From assembly GCA_016926135.1 (NCBI GenBank), contig JAFGPH010000281.1, positions 1 to 39,540 of the forward strand: a stretch of 39,540 nucleotides of DNA, in the 5' to 3' direction. The notes under the pieces are model-generated. The model had not been told where the DNA came from. It made no database searches and saw only the letters and a list, made by a program, of their open reading frames with translations. Shown in pieces: positions 8,116 to 17,896 of the stretch. The translations under genes were made by a program, and so were the position numbers. The number at the start of each line of letters is the position of its first letter. The first letter of the stretch is position 1. Source of the DNA: Deltaproteobacteria bacterium (GTDB lineage Bacteria > Desulfobacterota > DSM-4660 > Desulfatiglandales > HGW-15).

Positions 8116-9525
8116 CTATCCCGGGTTCTTCTTCAGGCTTTCCATCTCCTCCCTTATTTTGGTTATATTGTCATTTACTTTTTTACTTAAAGGAGATAGA
8201 GGATATTTATCGAGTAAATTCTTAAGAATAGCATGGGATGCCAGCAGCAGTTCTTCTTTTTTGGCACGGTCTGCGGTGTTTCTGGCCATCAGGTAAAGCT
8301 TGGCCGCCCTATTCCGTTCCCGGTTGATGAGTTTCTCTATGGCCACCTCCCTCAGTTGGGCCGTCTCCGGGTCCAGATTGCCCTCCTGCTGGAGTTCCTC
8401 AAGTTTTGTGATGGCCTCCTCAAAGTTCTCCTCTTCCACCAGTCTTTTGACGATCTTTGACCCTTCATGTTCGCCCTTCGGGACGCCCGATTCTTCTTGC
8501 CTGGTTACCGCGGGTGTTTCCTCTCCCTCCGCTGTCTCTACCTTCCTCATCGCATCGTCGATCGCCTTCGTCTCAGGTCCTTCCTGAAACCGGATTTTCT
8601 GTTGAAGCAGCAGAAACTTGGCCTTGGTGAATTCCCTCTGCCGGATCAGCTCGTCCACATCGGAAAGAAGTTTCTCAAGGGAGGGTATCTCCATGACGAC
8701 TGGAGCCCCTTCAGAAGGGGTTGACGCGAGTATCCCTTCCTGTCGTGATGTTACCTCTTCTCCCGGGCTGATCCGCAGCTTTGCCTGTTTCAGAAGGATT
8801 TCCCTTTGGTTTGCGATCTGAATCAGCTTCTCCAGGGAGTCCCTCGCACTCCTTTCCTGCCCGGTTGCGAGTTGCCATTCGATGACATTGGCTCGAAGGT
8901 CGACTTGATCGGGCCTTCCCTCCATCTGTTTCAGGGTTTTCTCCCCCACCCTGATGGCGTCGTTCAGTCTCCCCTGTCTGGCAAGACTGACAGAGAAGAG
9001 AAGTCCCATTTCAGGCGTGAGCGCCTCTTTGCCGAAGTTCCGCTCCATGGCAATGCACCCGTTGATCACGCCCTCGTGGTCTCCGGCACGGTAGTCCTTC
9101 AGAATCTTCGCCTTTCTGTCTTCATAGATCCGGAGCACCTTGGGATAGGCCGTTTCGTCGGACCGCTCCGGTGAAAAATAGGCGTCGTCCAGGTTGCCGA
9201 GCGAATCAAACAGGAGACGGATGATCCTCTGCCTTTCCTGCTCGACCACAGGACGTTCCAGGGACTCCTTGATTCCCTCGTAGGTTTGGAGAAGTTGCTT
9301 CGCGACCTGCTTCTCCTGGTCCGAAGCTTCTCGCCGCTCAAGCAGCTTGGAAAGCCGCGTTTTTCTAGTTTCGACGGCTTCAGCGGAGATAGGCAACGGC
9401 GGTATGTAGGCCGTTTTCGGGGACGGCGCCTCGCGCCTGCTCTCGGGCAAACACCCGGTGAGGAAGCCCATGATCACCAAGAGGTTGAGGACCCCTCTAG
9501 TTGGCCCGCATGTCCACATTCCCAT
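8116..9525 (-). CDS. outer-envelope lipoprotein with helical repeats
   Basis: I do not recognise a named family. The 469-residue protein has a lipoprotein signal: a hydrophobic stretch followed by the lipobox LTGC with Cys at residue 25, so it should be lipid-anchored. The mature part is highly charged and almost all helical, with TPR-like segments near residues 150-230 (for example GLLFSVSLARQGRLNDAIRVGEKTL) and 390-450. A Pro/Glu-rich linker lies near residue 330. The start is ATG 9525 with AGAGGAGG five bases upstream, inside the end of the penicillin-binding protein gene (29-base overlap). The overlap and the envelope location suggest a partner or regulator of the peptidoglycan synthase, in the manner of Lpo proteins, but there is no visible Lpo homology; this is inference from context. 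Confidence 0.8.
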   Translation of the reverse strand: MGMWTCGPTRGVLNLLVIMGFLTGCLPESRREAPSPKTAYIPPLPISAEAVETRKTRLSKLLERREASDQEKQVAKQLLQTYEGIKESLERPVVEQERQRIIRLLFDSLGNLDDAYFSPERSDETAYPKVLRIYEDRKAKILKDYRAGDHEGVINGCIAMERNFGKEALTPEMGLLFSVSLARQGRLNDAIRVGEKTLKQMEGRPDQVDLRANVIEWQLATGQERSARDSLEKLIQIANQREILLKQAKLRISPGEEVTSRQEGILASTPSEGAPVVMEIPSLEKLLSDVDELIRQREFTKAKFLLLQQKIRFQEGPETKAIDDAMRKVETAEGEETPAVTRQEESGVPKGEHEGSKIVKRLVEEENFEEAITKLEELQQEGNLDPETAQLREVAIEKLINRERNRAAKLYLMARNTADRAKKEELLLASHAILKNLLDKYPLSPLSKKVNDNITKIREEMESLKKNPG

Positions 9526-12500
9526 AAGGACCTCCTCTCATTTTTTCCAGTTCCCTCCTGAGCACCACGTGACCTCCCTGGATGTCCCCATCCGCAAAAA
9601 CCCGTGGATAGCCCCCTGGGACCTCCTGGCCCTGCATGGAAACAGGCAGGCCGGATGTGGGGGAGACGGGAATGCTTTGAAGATCAGCGTATCCATACCT
9701 GGGAGTGGAGTGCAAGTCAAAGGCCAGATCGGCAGCTTGTAGGTTTTTTTTATATGCGCGACTGTTCACAATCGCATTCCCCGTATCCACCCAGAGAGGA
9801 AGTGCCCCGGATGAGCCGTAGACCACAATCAGTTTTCCCTTCATCGGTCGATTGTCGTCATAGCCCACATAGGTCGCAATGACATATCCGTCCGCCATTT
9901 CAAGGATGCCGGTCTTCTCGTTTGGACCGGGAACGAACCCCACGAAGCTCGAGTTGGTGAATTTGTTTGCGGTCCCGGTTTTACCGAAGCTGGGGACCGG
10001 GATGTTCAGCTTCTCATTCTCGATCTCCATGACTAGTTGAACCGAGTCCTTGGCGCTCCTTCCGGTCCCCCGGACCATCACCATGCGCAGCATGTCACAG
10101 ATCATCCCGGAGACCCTCTCCGAGAGGACCCTCTCCGGGTGGGGCTTGTGCTCCCAGATCAGGTTTCCTTGTCTGTCTTCGATCTTGGTGATGATGGGAA
10201 TCATGTCCGTAGAATTCATTCCATCCAGGGGATACTTCATCCCCGTCATCAACGACTGGTACGCCAAGGCCGCCTCGAGGATGCTGATCGAATTCGCACC
10301 CAGAGGGAATGAGAGGACGGGGTCGAGCTTCGCGCTGATGCCTATGCGCTCGGCAAGGCGTATCACGTAGATCAGGTTTACAACTCTCTTGAAATCGCTC
10401 AGCCGGTAGAGGAGTTCCGCATCATATTTCCGATAGGCTTTCAGCCTCTCGAAGATCCGGTTGGCATTTCTTTCAAGCCCATCCAGCACCTTGGAAGAGA
10501 TCAAACCGTCAATCCACACATCCTCGGCCTGGAGTGCCATCAGGTCTTCTATTCCCCATAGCGAGGCGAGGGGACGGAAATGGGGGTTTCCGATCAGATG
10601 TCTCGCCTCGATATAGGCAACCTTGGAAGGGGTCCCGCTGCCGGGTGCCACATAGAAGTTGGAGAGATCCTTTGCGAGCAACCCCGCCAGGGCCGTGTTC
10701 CCTCCCTCGGCGAACTGATCCGCAACCTGCTTGAGTGTTTCGAGTCGATATTTCATGGTGCGATTCAGGGACTGAAGCCGCAGGAACCCCCAACGAAGGA
10801 GCTGGGCGTCCACCTCGCCCTCCACCATCAGGTTTCCGGGGTCGACCTTATAGTGGAGCCTCGACAGGTTCCCCAATGCCTCTTCGGCATCCCCGAAGAT
10901 CAGATCGGCTTCCATTTCCTTCTTGGCTTCCTCGAAAGCCGCCTCCCTGATGTCCTCCCCATCCACCAGAACTCCGTACTTGTCTCGGATCCTGCTGGCA
11001 TATTCTTCATAGGTCTCTGTCGCTTTCCTTCCGAGTCCCAAACCGTCGACGACCTGGCGGAACTCGTTCATGTTCAGCTGGTCCGTCAGATGGTAGAGGA
11101 GCCAGACTGTGGCGAGGTTTTCCGATTTGACGCCTGCCCACATCATGGAGACCCTATCCGCTTCAGGTTCGTGGTCGGGTCTGGGGATGTAGAAGGTTGC
11201 CTCGAAGGGAAACACGTCCTTGATATTCCTTAGGGGGTCAAGGGTGTTCCACTTCAGTTCCAGCGCCGCCGCGTAGACAATGGGCTTGAATATGGAACCC
11301 AGTTGTCTCTTGCCGTCAACGGCCCGGTTGAAGAACCGATCAAAGAAACCACCCACCATCCCCTTGATCATGCCTTTTCTGAGAACGATGACGCCGCCGT
11401 CCAGGGCAGGGATCTTGGTGAGGATCAACTTTGCCTTACCCTCCGCTGATGCCGAGCCTGTGAATTCGATGGCCACCAGGTCCCCAACTTGAAAGGCACG
11501 CAAAAACTCGGGGAGGTGACGTTTGTCAAACTCCGCCCATGCTCCCGCCTTTCCCTTGCGCCAGGCTTGGCCGACGGGTACGAGGCCCTCGTAGTCAATG
11601 ACCCCTTCACCGCCATCCCACGAGACGAACACACAGGGGTTCACCTTGCCGTTCCTGATCTCTGTGATTCGACCGAAAAACGGGATTTCCTCTCCCTCCT
11701 GTCGCTTCATGGGGTCTCCTACCAGGTCCCTGTATTTTTCCATCGGGGGTTCGCCGCCGTAGCCCGTGAGCTTGACGTCCAGGAGAGGAAGGTGTCTCCT
11801 GAGGCTCCTCAGGGCTCCTTCCTGAATCTCCTTGTTGACGGAGGTATGGATCCTGAGTCCGGAAGTGGCGATATTGTCCACGCCTTGCTCCTGGAGAATG
11901 GCCTTGAAATAGTCGGAGTCGATCTGATCCCGGACATAGTCCAGGATGACGTTCAGCCTGTAGGTCACCCTTCCTTCCTTGAAGGGAACATCCTTTTTCA
12001 ACGCATCTTCGTATTCCGGCCTGGTAATGAAACTCATGGCAAGCATGTTCCCGAGGACATAATTCTTGCGGAGTTTCGCGAGCCTCATGGCCTCCTTTCT
12101 CTCAGTGGGGGACTTCTTGATGAATGGATTATACCGGTTGGGGCTTTTGACCGAGCCGGCGATAAAGGCGGATTCCACAAGGTCCAGGCTTTCGGCCTCC
12201 TTGTCGAAGAAATACTTTGCCGCTATCCTGAGGCCCCTGCCGAAACCGGTGACAAAGAACTGGTTGACGTACATTTCCAGGATCTCTTCCTTGGAGTACT
12301 CCTTTTCCAGGAGAAGTGCCTGAATCAACTCCTTCGTCTTTGCGAGGTAGGATCTCTTCTCTCGCTTGAAGATGTTCTTTGCGGTCTGTTGGGTGATGGT
12401 ACTGCCCCCCTGGGCGATTCGACCCGCCTTGATGTTGGCGATATATGCCCTCAGAATGGCCTTCAAGTCGAACCCGTAATGGGTGAAGAAATCCTGGTCT

Positions 12501-12775
12501 TCGGCTGCGACGATGGCCTTCACAAATACCTGCGGGATATCCTTGTAACGGATGTATTTCCGGTGAGTCTTTTCGAAGAAGACGCCAATGACCGATTGAC
12601 CGTCATCGTAGTAGACAGGGCTTTCAGAGAAGATGATGCTGTCGATGATTCCTCTCTTGATGCGGGATTCCGCCTCCTCGGACACCATTCGATAGAACAT
12701 GCCGAAAAAAGCGGCAAGACACAGGGCTGAAACGAGAAGGAGCAGAATCATGATCTTCAGTATGCGGCGTATCAT
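9497..12775 (-). CDS. bifunctional penicillin-binding protein, class A (PBP1-like)
   Basis: Peptidoglycan glycosyltransferase and DD-transpeptidase anchored in the inner membrane; 1092 residues. A membrane segment lies at about residues 5-30. The GT51 domain carries the catalytic Glu at residue 92 in EDQDFFTHYGFD, then RIAQGGSTITQQTAKN. The transpeptidase has SxxK at Ser494 (GSIFKP), SxN at 551-553 (SEN) and KTGT at 932. The gap of about 380 residues between SxN and KTGT is much longer than in E. coli PBP1a, and holds a helical insertion unique to this subgroup. The start is ATG 12775, overlapping the ATP-grasp stop by four bases (ATGA); a longer frame to 12916 lies inside that gene and is not used. 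The lipoprotein gene overlaps its 3' end. Confidence 0.95.
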   Translation of the reverse strand: MIRRILKIMILLLLVSALCLAAFFGMFYRMVSEEAESRIKRGIIDSIIFSESPVYYDDGQSVIGVFFEKTHRKYIRYKDIPQVFVKAIVAAEDQDFFTHYGFDLKAILRAYIANIKAGRIAQGGSTITQQTAKNIFKREKRSYLAKTKELIQALLLEKEYSKEEILEMYVNQFFVTGFGRGLRIAAKYFFDKEAESLDLVESAFIAGSVKSPNRYNPFIKKSPTERKEAMRLAKLRKNYVLGNMLAMSFITRPEYEDALKKDVPFKEGRVTYRLNVILDYVRDQIDSDYFKAILQEQGVDNIATSGLRIHTSVNKEIQEGALRSLRRHLPLLDVKLTGYGGEPPMEKYRDLVGDPMKRQEGEEIPFFGRITEIRNGKVNPCVFVSWDGGEGVIDYEGLVPVGQAWRKGKAGAWAEFDKRHLPEFLRAFQVGDLVAIEFTGSASAEGKAKLILTKIPALDGGVIVLRKGMIKGMVGGFFDRFFNRAVDGKRQLGSIFKPIVYAAALELKWNTLDPLRNIKDVFPFEATFYIPRPDHEPEADRVSMMWAGVKSENLATVWLLYHLTDQLNMNEFRQVVDGLGLGRKATETYEEYASRIRDKYGVLVDGEDIREAAFEEAKKEMEADLIFGDAEEALGNLSRLHYKVDPGNLMVEGEVDAQLLRWGFLRLQSLNRTMKYRLETLKQVADQFAEGGNTALAGLLAKDLSNFYVAPGSGTPSKVAYIEARHLIGNPHFRPLASLWGIEDLMALQAEDVWIDGLISSKVLDGLERNANRIFERLKAYRKYDAELLYRLSDFKRVVNLIYVIRLAERIGISAKLDPVLSFPLGANSISILEAALAYQSLMTGMKYPLDGMNSTDMIPIITKIEDRQGNLIWEHKPHPERVLSERVSGMICDMLRMVMVRGTGRSAKDSVQLVMEIENEKLNIPVPSFGKTGTANKFTNSSFVGFVPGPNEKTGILEMADGYVIATYVGYDDNRPMKGKLIVVYGSSGALPLWVDTGNAIVNSRAYKKNLQAADLAFDLHSTPRYGYADLQSIPVSPTSGLPVSMQGQEVPGGYPRVFADGDIQGGHVVLRRELEKMRGGPYGNVDMRAN

Positions 12776-13593
12776 GAGTCGTTCAGCCTCTCTCCCGGGT
12801 GACCGCCTGTGAGTTCGCCTGATAGCAGTTTCTCCCTCAGGACCTCCTTCAGGTTTATCCCCCTCATCTTCAGGCCCTTGCGGCCATAGTGCATGTTGGC
12901 CTCCATGACATACCATTTGCCTCCATGAGGGATAAGATCGAGTCCCACGTCATTGAATCTGCATTTTCGCGCGGTTCCTCGGGCCAGATCCACGGCCTCT
13001 TCGGGTATCTGTCCGAAGTCGATGGTGCCACCCTGATAGATGTTGGTTCTGAAATCTCCTGCCGGTTTACAGCGCCAATAGGCCAGGATCGGCTCGTAAT
13101 TGATGATAACCACCCTCAGGTCCCGGTCATGGGGCAGATACTCCTGGATATATGCGACACCGGTCTTTTGCAAATAATGTTCCAGGTCGTGATGGGATTC
13201 AATCCTGAAAACCCCGCGACCACGGGCGGACGCCCTTGGAAGTTTGGCCACAAAGGGGAAGGAGAAGTCTCTGAGAATCTCCTTGTGGTGGAGGTGGTAA
13301 TAGAAGCGCGTACGGGGGTGGGGAATATTGAGCACGTAGAACAAGGTGCTTTGTTTGATCTTTTCGTCCGCGTAGAGGTGGGTCTCCAAACTGGGAAAAA
13401 GGGCTTTTCCAAGGGTGTTGAAAAACTGGGCATAGTTACTGGTGGGGTAGAGGATGACGGGTGCCTCCATGATAAGGGCATGCTCGCGGTCACCATAGTC
13501 GTGGAAGTTGGGTCTTACCCCCAAAGTCAGCACCTCCGGAACACCTCTCATCCTGCTGCCCAAAGCGACGAAGCATGCTCTGTTTCTTGGCAC
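12772..13593 (-). CDS. RimK-like ATP-grasp enzyme
   Basis: A 273-residue ATP-grasp ligase-like protein. The segment near residues 160-190 (RDLRVVIINYEPILAYWR, then GDFRTNIYQGGT) matches the RimK-type ATP-grasp core, and VMEANMHYGRKG near residue 235 gives the Glu-x-Asn metal ligands. PFVAKLPRASARGRGVF fits the flexible phosphate-binding loop. RimK relatives ligate amino acids (often glutamate) to proteins or small molecules. The acceptor is unknown; because the gene is the first of an operon with a peptidoglycan synthase and overlaps it by four bases, a cell-envelope acceptor is possible but inferred. The start is GTG 13593 after GGGGAGAGG. A promoter with TTGAAT and TATACT lies about 260 bases upstream. 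Confidence 0.85.
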   Translation of the reverse strand: MPRNRACFVALGSRMRGVPEVLTLGVRPNFHDYGDREHALIMEAPVILYPTSNYAQFFNTLGKALFPSLETHLYADEKIKQSTLFYVLNIPHPRTRFYYHLHHKEILRDFSFPFVAKLPRASARGRGVFRIESHHDLEHYLQKTGVAYIQEYLPHDRDLRVVIINYEPILAYWRCKPAGDFRTNIYQGGTIDFGQIPEEAVDLARGTARKCRFNDVGLDLIPHGGKWYVMEANMHYGRKGLKMRGINLKEVLREKLLSGELTGGHPGERLNDS

Positions 13594-13698
13594 AATCCTC
13601 TCCCCAAAAAATCCATCTTTTCAATGGCTGACTGGTGTCGTGTCCCACAAATACCTTATCATATTCCAAGGCTGTCCATGGAACCATCCACCACCAAA

Positions 13699-13741
13699 GG
13701 GCCGCCCTGTGGGTGGTCTCTCACGGCCGCAACTCATTTTT
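13699..13741 (+). repeat. dispersed intergenic repeat, copy B
   Basis: These 43 bases match the minus strand of 18935-18893 at 37 of 43 positions without gaps, counted by eye. The element starts GGGCCGCCC, continues through GGGTGGT and ends GGCCGCAACTCAT plus a T run. Here CCACC (13691-13695) can pair with GGTGG (13712-13716) around the GGGC/GCCC core. Both copies lie in gaps between divergent genes. A separate 6-base-pair hairpin, CTGCAA/TTGCAG (13778-13794), follows about 40 bases later. Confidence 0.75.
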
Positions 13742-13861
13742 CTCCAGTGAATCTTTTCTGCCACAAAGCAAGGCTTTCTGCAATTCTTTTGCAGCACAAA
13801 AGGGAGCGACAAAATCCGGTGGCCCGAATAGGGAGAACCTCTCTCCCCGATAGTACAAAAA

Positions 13862-13890
13862 AGTATAAAAAATGAAAGTGCTGTATTCAA
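13862..13890 (-). promoter_or_regulatory. predicted promoter for the ATP-grasp/PBP operon
   Basis: On the minus strand TTGAAT (13890-13885) and TATACT (13867-13862) are separated by 17 bases, a good sigma-70 arrangement. Transcription would start near 13855 and give a leader of about 260 bases that crosses repeat copy B in antisense orientation before the GTG at 13593. Confidence 0.5.
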
Positions 13891-13937
13891 ATCTATACGC
13901 TTGGTGCGCCAGAAATCTCACGGAAGTCTGCCTGTCT

Positions 13938-13967
13938 TTAAGTATATATCTTAAATTGCTATATAAT
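13938..13967 (+). promoter_or_regulatory. possible promoter for the hybrid histidine kinase gene
   Basis: A perfect TATAAT (13962-13967) within TGCTATATAATTTT lies in an AT-rich stretch; the -35 region is poor (TTAAGT at 13938, 18-base spacer), though TGC before TATATA could act as an extended -10. The leader to ATG 14136 would be about 160 bases. In the whole 540-base gap 13594-14135 I see only repeat B, the small hairpin at 13778 and the two opposed promoters. Confidence 0.35.
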
Positions 13968-14135
13968 TTTGGTTATCGTCCTCCTTTGGTGTTCCGGCAT
14001 TGCGTTTGCTTAGGTGAGTATACAAGCGGGGGCACTCGAATTCGATACGGCTGTGCTTTCCATCGAGAACCTTTGTACGGGAAAAACACCGACAGCTCCG
14101 GGGATGACCCCGAGGCTGATCAAGGAGGGATGAAC

Positions 14136-16538
14136 ATGACGGAGATCGTGTTCCTCAGTGGTAGTATGGAGGGCAAGCGTTTCGATCTCCCTGCGGGGGT
14201 CGCCATGATCGGGAGGGCACCGGAAAATGATGTCCAGATCAAAGACAACTCCGTTTCCAGGAGACATCTCAAGATCCTCAGGAAGGAAGGGAAACTGTTT
14301 CTGTTGGACATGGAGAGCCAGAACGGGACCTGGATTCAGGGAAAGCGAATTTACTCCGGCGAGGAAGTGGAGGTGCCGGCGGAGACCCCCATCGCGATCG
14401 GCAATGTCTTCTTTAAGCTGGCGGAGGAAGAGTCCGGCCAAGGCATGGTTACCCATCGTTCCATCAGCCTACCCGTCGCAGATGACAAGGGCGGGGCATT
14501 CCCCATTTACAAGGACAGGCGGATCACCAATCGGGAGAAACTGGAGATGATCTATGAGGTCTCCACCCTCCTGATGCAGTCTTTGGATATTACGCAGATC
14601 TGCGAGAGAATCCTGGAAAGCCTATTTCGCTGTCTCCGAAGGATTGACAGCGGGGTGATCCTGCTCAAGGACCGGGAGAACGGAGAAATGCAGGAGGTGA
14701 TCGCCCGCACCCGGTGTGGGAGAAAGGATGCCCGGGTGGAATACAGCCGGACCATCGTGAACAGGGTGGTGCGGGAGGGCAGGGCGGTGATGATGTCCGA
14801 CCTCAGCAAGGAAGAGGAAGGTGAACTCTCCGAGAGCATTGAGATGATGAGGATCAAGTCCATCATGTGTGTACCTCTGATCAGCAACGAGGGCACAAGG
14901 GGGGTAATTTATGTGCATTCCGTGAACGTGCCCAACGGGTTTCGCAAGGACGATCTGTACCTTTTCACCTGCCTGAGCACACCAGCGGCCCTCGCCGTCG
15001 AAAACGCCCTCCTCTACAGCAGGACCAAGAGTACCGAAGAGGCGCTACGGGATTCGGAAGAGAAGTACCGGTTGCTGGTGGAGAACGCAAACGACGCCAT
15101 TCTTATCGTCAGGGAGGGGACCATCCGCTTTGCGAATCCCTATGCTTCTCCCATGTGCGGCTATTCCGACTCGGAACTGGGCTCCATGGCTTTCTCGGAT
15201 CTCTTCCATCCCGAGGATCGATGGATGGCCTCGCAGAGGCAGCAGGGAGTCATACGGGGAGAAGGGGTGACAGGGGGATTTCCCCTTCGCGCCGTCACCA
15301 AGGCAGGGGCAATCCTGTGGGTGCAGATCAATTCTGTTCGAATCGTGTGGGAAGGGGCTCCGGCAACTCTGAACATCCTGAGGGACGTGACGCGGCAGAA
15401 AAGACTCGAAGAGCAGGCCTTCCATTCCCACAAAATGGAGGCCGTGGGAACACTGGCAGGGGGTATTGCCCATGAATTCAATAATCTCTTCATGGGCATT
15501 CAAGGAAACATCTCATTGATAATGCTGGATATAGATCCTTCCCATCCCCACTACGGGAAGCTCCAGAACATCGAACGCTACCTGGGGAACGGTTCAGAGC
15601 TTACCCAGCAGCTCTTGGGTTTCGCGAGGGGAGGTAAGTACGAGATCCGGCCGGTACATCTGAATGATCTTGTCTCGAGGAGTTCGGATATTTTTGGCCG
15701 CTCCAGAAGGGACCTGAATATCCACAAAAAGTTCCAGAAAGAACTGTGGGACGCCGACGCCGATCCACAGCAAATCGAGCAGGTGCTGCTGAGTCTCTAT
15801 ACCAACGCCTGCGAGGCCATGGCAGGAGAGGGGCACATCTATCTGGAGACCCGGAATTTGGAACTCACCCAGGAAGAGGCCGTTCCTCTTGGCGCGACGG
15901 CGGGGAGATATGTCATGATCTCCGTGACCGATACGGGCATCGGTATGGACGCCGACGTCCTCGGGAGAATCTTCGAGCCCTTTTTTACAACCAAGGAGAT
16001 CGGCAAAGGCGTCGGGTTGGGCCTTTCGGCCGTCTACGGGATCGTGAAGAACCACGGTGGCTTCGTGGAGGTAAGCAGTGAAAAGGGCCGGGGGGCGACG
16101 TTCGGGATCTATCTGCCTGTCACAAAGAGAAATGAGGGGGTGGAGGAGGACAGGGATGGTATCTTAAGGGGAAGTGAAACCATTCTCCTTGTGGAACACG
16201 AGGAGATGATGATTGACTTGAGCAAGGACATGCTGGAGGCCATGGGGTACAGAATTTTGTGGGCCATGACCGGAAAGGATGCCATAGAGACCTACCAAAG
16301 AAAGATGTCCGAGATCGACATGGTCATCTTGGATGTGATTCTCTCCGACATGGACGGGGGCAACGCTTACGACACATTGCGAAAGATCGACCCTGAGGTC
16401 AAGGTTCTCCTCTCCAGCGGCTTCAACATCGACGGGAGGGCTACCCGAATCCTGGAGAGAGGCTCCAGGGGCTTTATCCGGAAACCCTTCCAGTTCAAGG
16501 AACTCTCTCACACCATCAGGAGGGTGCTGGACCGCTGA
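14136..16538 (+). CDS. hybrid sensor histidine kinase (FHA-GAF-PAS-HisKA-HATPase-REC)
   Basis: An 800-residue soluble signalling kinase with no membrane segment. Domains in order: FHA (about 1-95; [20 protein letters not shown] and [10 protein letters not shown] bind phosphothreonine), GAF (about 130-290), PAS (about 305-425), HisKA with phospho-acceptor His446 in GGIAHEFNN, HATPase ([24 protein letters not shown]) and a C-terminal receiver with phospho-acceptor Asp733 and the conserved Lys in FIRKPF. The first acidic pair of the receiver reads EH (LLVEHEEMM) instead of DD, so its magnesium site may be weak. The start is ATG 14136, seven bases after AAGGAGG; an open frame back to 13872 has no coding look. 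An N-terminal FHA suggests crosstalk with Ser/Thr kinases. No partner regulator is adjacent; the downstream gene is convergent after 15 bases. Confidence 0.93.
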   Translation: MTEIVFLSGSMEGKRFDLPAGVAMIGRAPENDVQIKDNSVSRRHLKILRKEGKLFLLDMESQNGTWIQGKRIYSGEEVEVPAETPIAIGNVFFKLAEEESGQGMVTHRSISLPVADDKGGAFPIYKDRRITNREKLEMIYEVSTLLMQSLDITQICERILESLFRCLRRIDSGVILLKDRENGEMQEVIARTRCGRKDARVEYSRTIVNRVVREGRAVMMSDLSKEEEGELSESIEMMRIKSIMCVPLISNEGTRGVIYVHSVNVPNGFRKDDLYLFTCLSTPAALAVENALLYSRTKSTEEALRDSEEKYRLLVENANDAILIVREGTIRFANPYASPMCGYSDSELGSMAFSDLFHPEDRWMASQRQQGVIRGEGVTGGFPLRAVTKAGAILWVQINSVRIVWEGAPATLNILRDVTRQKRLEEQAFHSHKMEAVGTLAGGIAHEFNNLFMGIQGNISLIMLDIDPSHPHYGKLQNIERYLGNGSELTQQLLGFARGGKYEIRPVHLNDLVSRSSDIFGRSRRDLNIHKKFQKELWDADADPQQIEQVLLSLYTNACEAMAGEGHIYLETRNLELTQEEAVPLGATAGRYVMISVTDTGIGMDADVLGRIFEPFFTTKEIGKGVGLGLSAVYGIVKNHGGFVEVSSEKGRGATFGIYLPVTKRNEGVEEDRDGILRGSETILLVEHEEMMIDLSKDMLEAMGYRILWAMTGKDAIETYQRKMSEIDMVILDVILSDMDGGNAYDTLRKIDPEVKVLLSSGFNIDGRATRILERGSRGFIRKPFQFKELSHTIRRVLDR

Positions 16539-16553
16539 GCCTGGGCGGGATAT

Positions 16554-17870
16554 TCAGAGCACCCATTGCATGACGTCCTTTGCCCGCTCTTTTGCCTCTT
16601 CCATCAATTCCTCCACATCCAGGGTGAGGATTCTCCTCCCTTCCATCACCATGCGCCCATTGATGAAAGAATGGCTTACGTCGCTCCCCTTGGCCGCGTA
16701 GACCAGGTGGGAATAGGGATCATACATGGGGGTCAGATGGGGCTTGCGGGTATCCACGATGATGAGATCGGCCTTCTTCCCTTCCGTGATGGATCCCGTG
16801 AGAGATTCCATTCCCAGGGCTTTGGCCCCCTCCAGGGTAGCCATCTTCAAGACCGTGAAGGCATTCATCACCGTGGGGTCCATGGAAGCAACCTTTTGGA
16901 CCTTTGCAAGGGTGTCCATCTCGGCGAAAAGGTCCAGGTTGTTGTTCGATGCGCATCCGTCCGTGCCAATGCCCACGGTGACACCCGCCGTCAGCAGTCG
17001 TGGAACGGGACAGACGCCGGAGGCAAGCTTCATATTGCTCTCCGGATTGGTAATAACCTTCACCCCCCGGACCGCAAGGGTGTCGATCTCACCTTCATCG
17101 AGGTGGACGCAGTGGTCCGCGATGACGTGGGGTCCGAGAAGGCCCAAAGAATCCAGGTGATTGAGTGGGCGATTCCCGGATTTTTCCAGGACCTGCCCGA
17201 CTTCACTCAAGGTTTCGGCCACATGGATGATCAAAGGCACGTGATGGTCTTTCGCGATTGCGTCCGCCCTGCGCAGGAGTTCCGGGCTGCAGGTGAATAC
17301 CGCATGGGGTTCAACGGCGACGGAAACGAGGGGATCATCCTTCCACCGACGAATCATGGCTTCCGTATACTCGAAGCCTTTCTGGATCGGCCCGTAATTG
17401 GGAGACGGGAAGTCATAGAGCACCTCTCCGACCAGGCATCTCATTCCCGCCCTTTTGGCCGCCTTTGCCACCTCATCCTCGAAGAGGTACATGTCGCAGA
17501 AGGTCGTTGTCCCTGACAGGATCATCTCGGCGCAAGCCAGAAGTGCCCCTGTATGGACAAAGTCGGCGTCCATCCTGGCCTCCACCGGAAAAATGTAGCG
17601 GTTCAACCAATCCATGAGCGGAAGGTCGTCAGCAAGGCCCCTGAAAAGGCTCATGGAGGCGTGGGTATGGCCGTTGATGAGGCCGGGGAGCACAATCCCC
17701 CCCTGCGCATCGATCTCCCTCTCCGCCTCAAGCATTCCTCCCGGATTCCCCGCGCCGATAATACTGATTCTGTCGCCGGAGATACCCACGAATCCCTGCT
17801 TCAGGAATGCGTCGCGGGCCTCCATGGTCAGGATCGTTCCGTTCCGGATGAGAAAATCGCAGGTTTCCAT
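16554..17870 (-). CDS. mtaD: MTA/SAH/adenosine deaminase (amidohydrolase)
   Basis: A 438-residue cytoplasmic amidohydrolase of the 5'-methylthioadenosine/S-adenosylhomocysteine deaminase group, which deaminates the adenine ring of MTA, SAH, adenosine or 5'-deoxyadenosine to the inosine form. Zinc-site residues are visible: GLINGHTHASMSLFRG (HxH) near residue 65, EPHAVFTCS, IHVAETLSE and GTDGCASNNNLDLF. Length and the MDWLNRYIFPVEARM segment fit this group rather than guanine deaminase. The start is ATG 17870 with CAGGAG ten bases upstream; an upstream in-frame start would overlap the phosphorylase gene. It follows the nucleoside phosphorylase by 26 bases on the same strand, which suits a route from MTA or adenosine through the inosine form to hypoxanthine. 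The exact substrate is not fixed by the sequence. Confidence 0.88.
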   Translation of the reverse strand: METCDFLIRNGTILTMEARDAFLKQGFVGISGDRISIIGAGNPGGMLEAEREIDAQGGIVLPGLINGHTHASMSLFRGLADDLPLMDWLNRYIFPVEARMDADFVHTGALLACAEMILSGTTTFCDMYLFEDEVAKAAKRAGMRCLVGEVLYDFPSPNYGPIQKGFEYTEAMIRRWKDDPLVSVAVEPHAVFTCSPELLRRADAIAKDHHVPLIIHVAETLSEVGQVLEKSGNRPLNHLDSLGLLGPHVIADHCVHLDEGEIDTLAVRGVKVITNPESNMKLASGVCPVPRLLTAGVTVGIGTDGCASNNNLDLFAEMDTLAKVQKVASMDPTVMNAFTVLKMATLEGAKALGMESLTGSITEGKKADLIIVDTRKPHLTPMYDPYSHLVYAAKGSDVSHSFINGRMVMEGRRILTLDVEELMEEAKERAKDVMQWVL

Positions 17871-17896
17871 AGTCTGTTGGCTCCTGGGGAAAGGCA

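Noticed and set aside
11489..12730. Open frame of 413 codons on the plus strand inside the penicillin-binding protein gene
   Set aside because: Antisense to the GT51 and linker regions with all catalytic motifs on the other strand; no recognisable domain.
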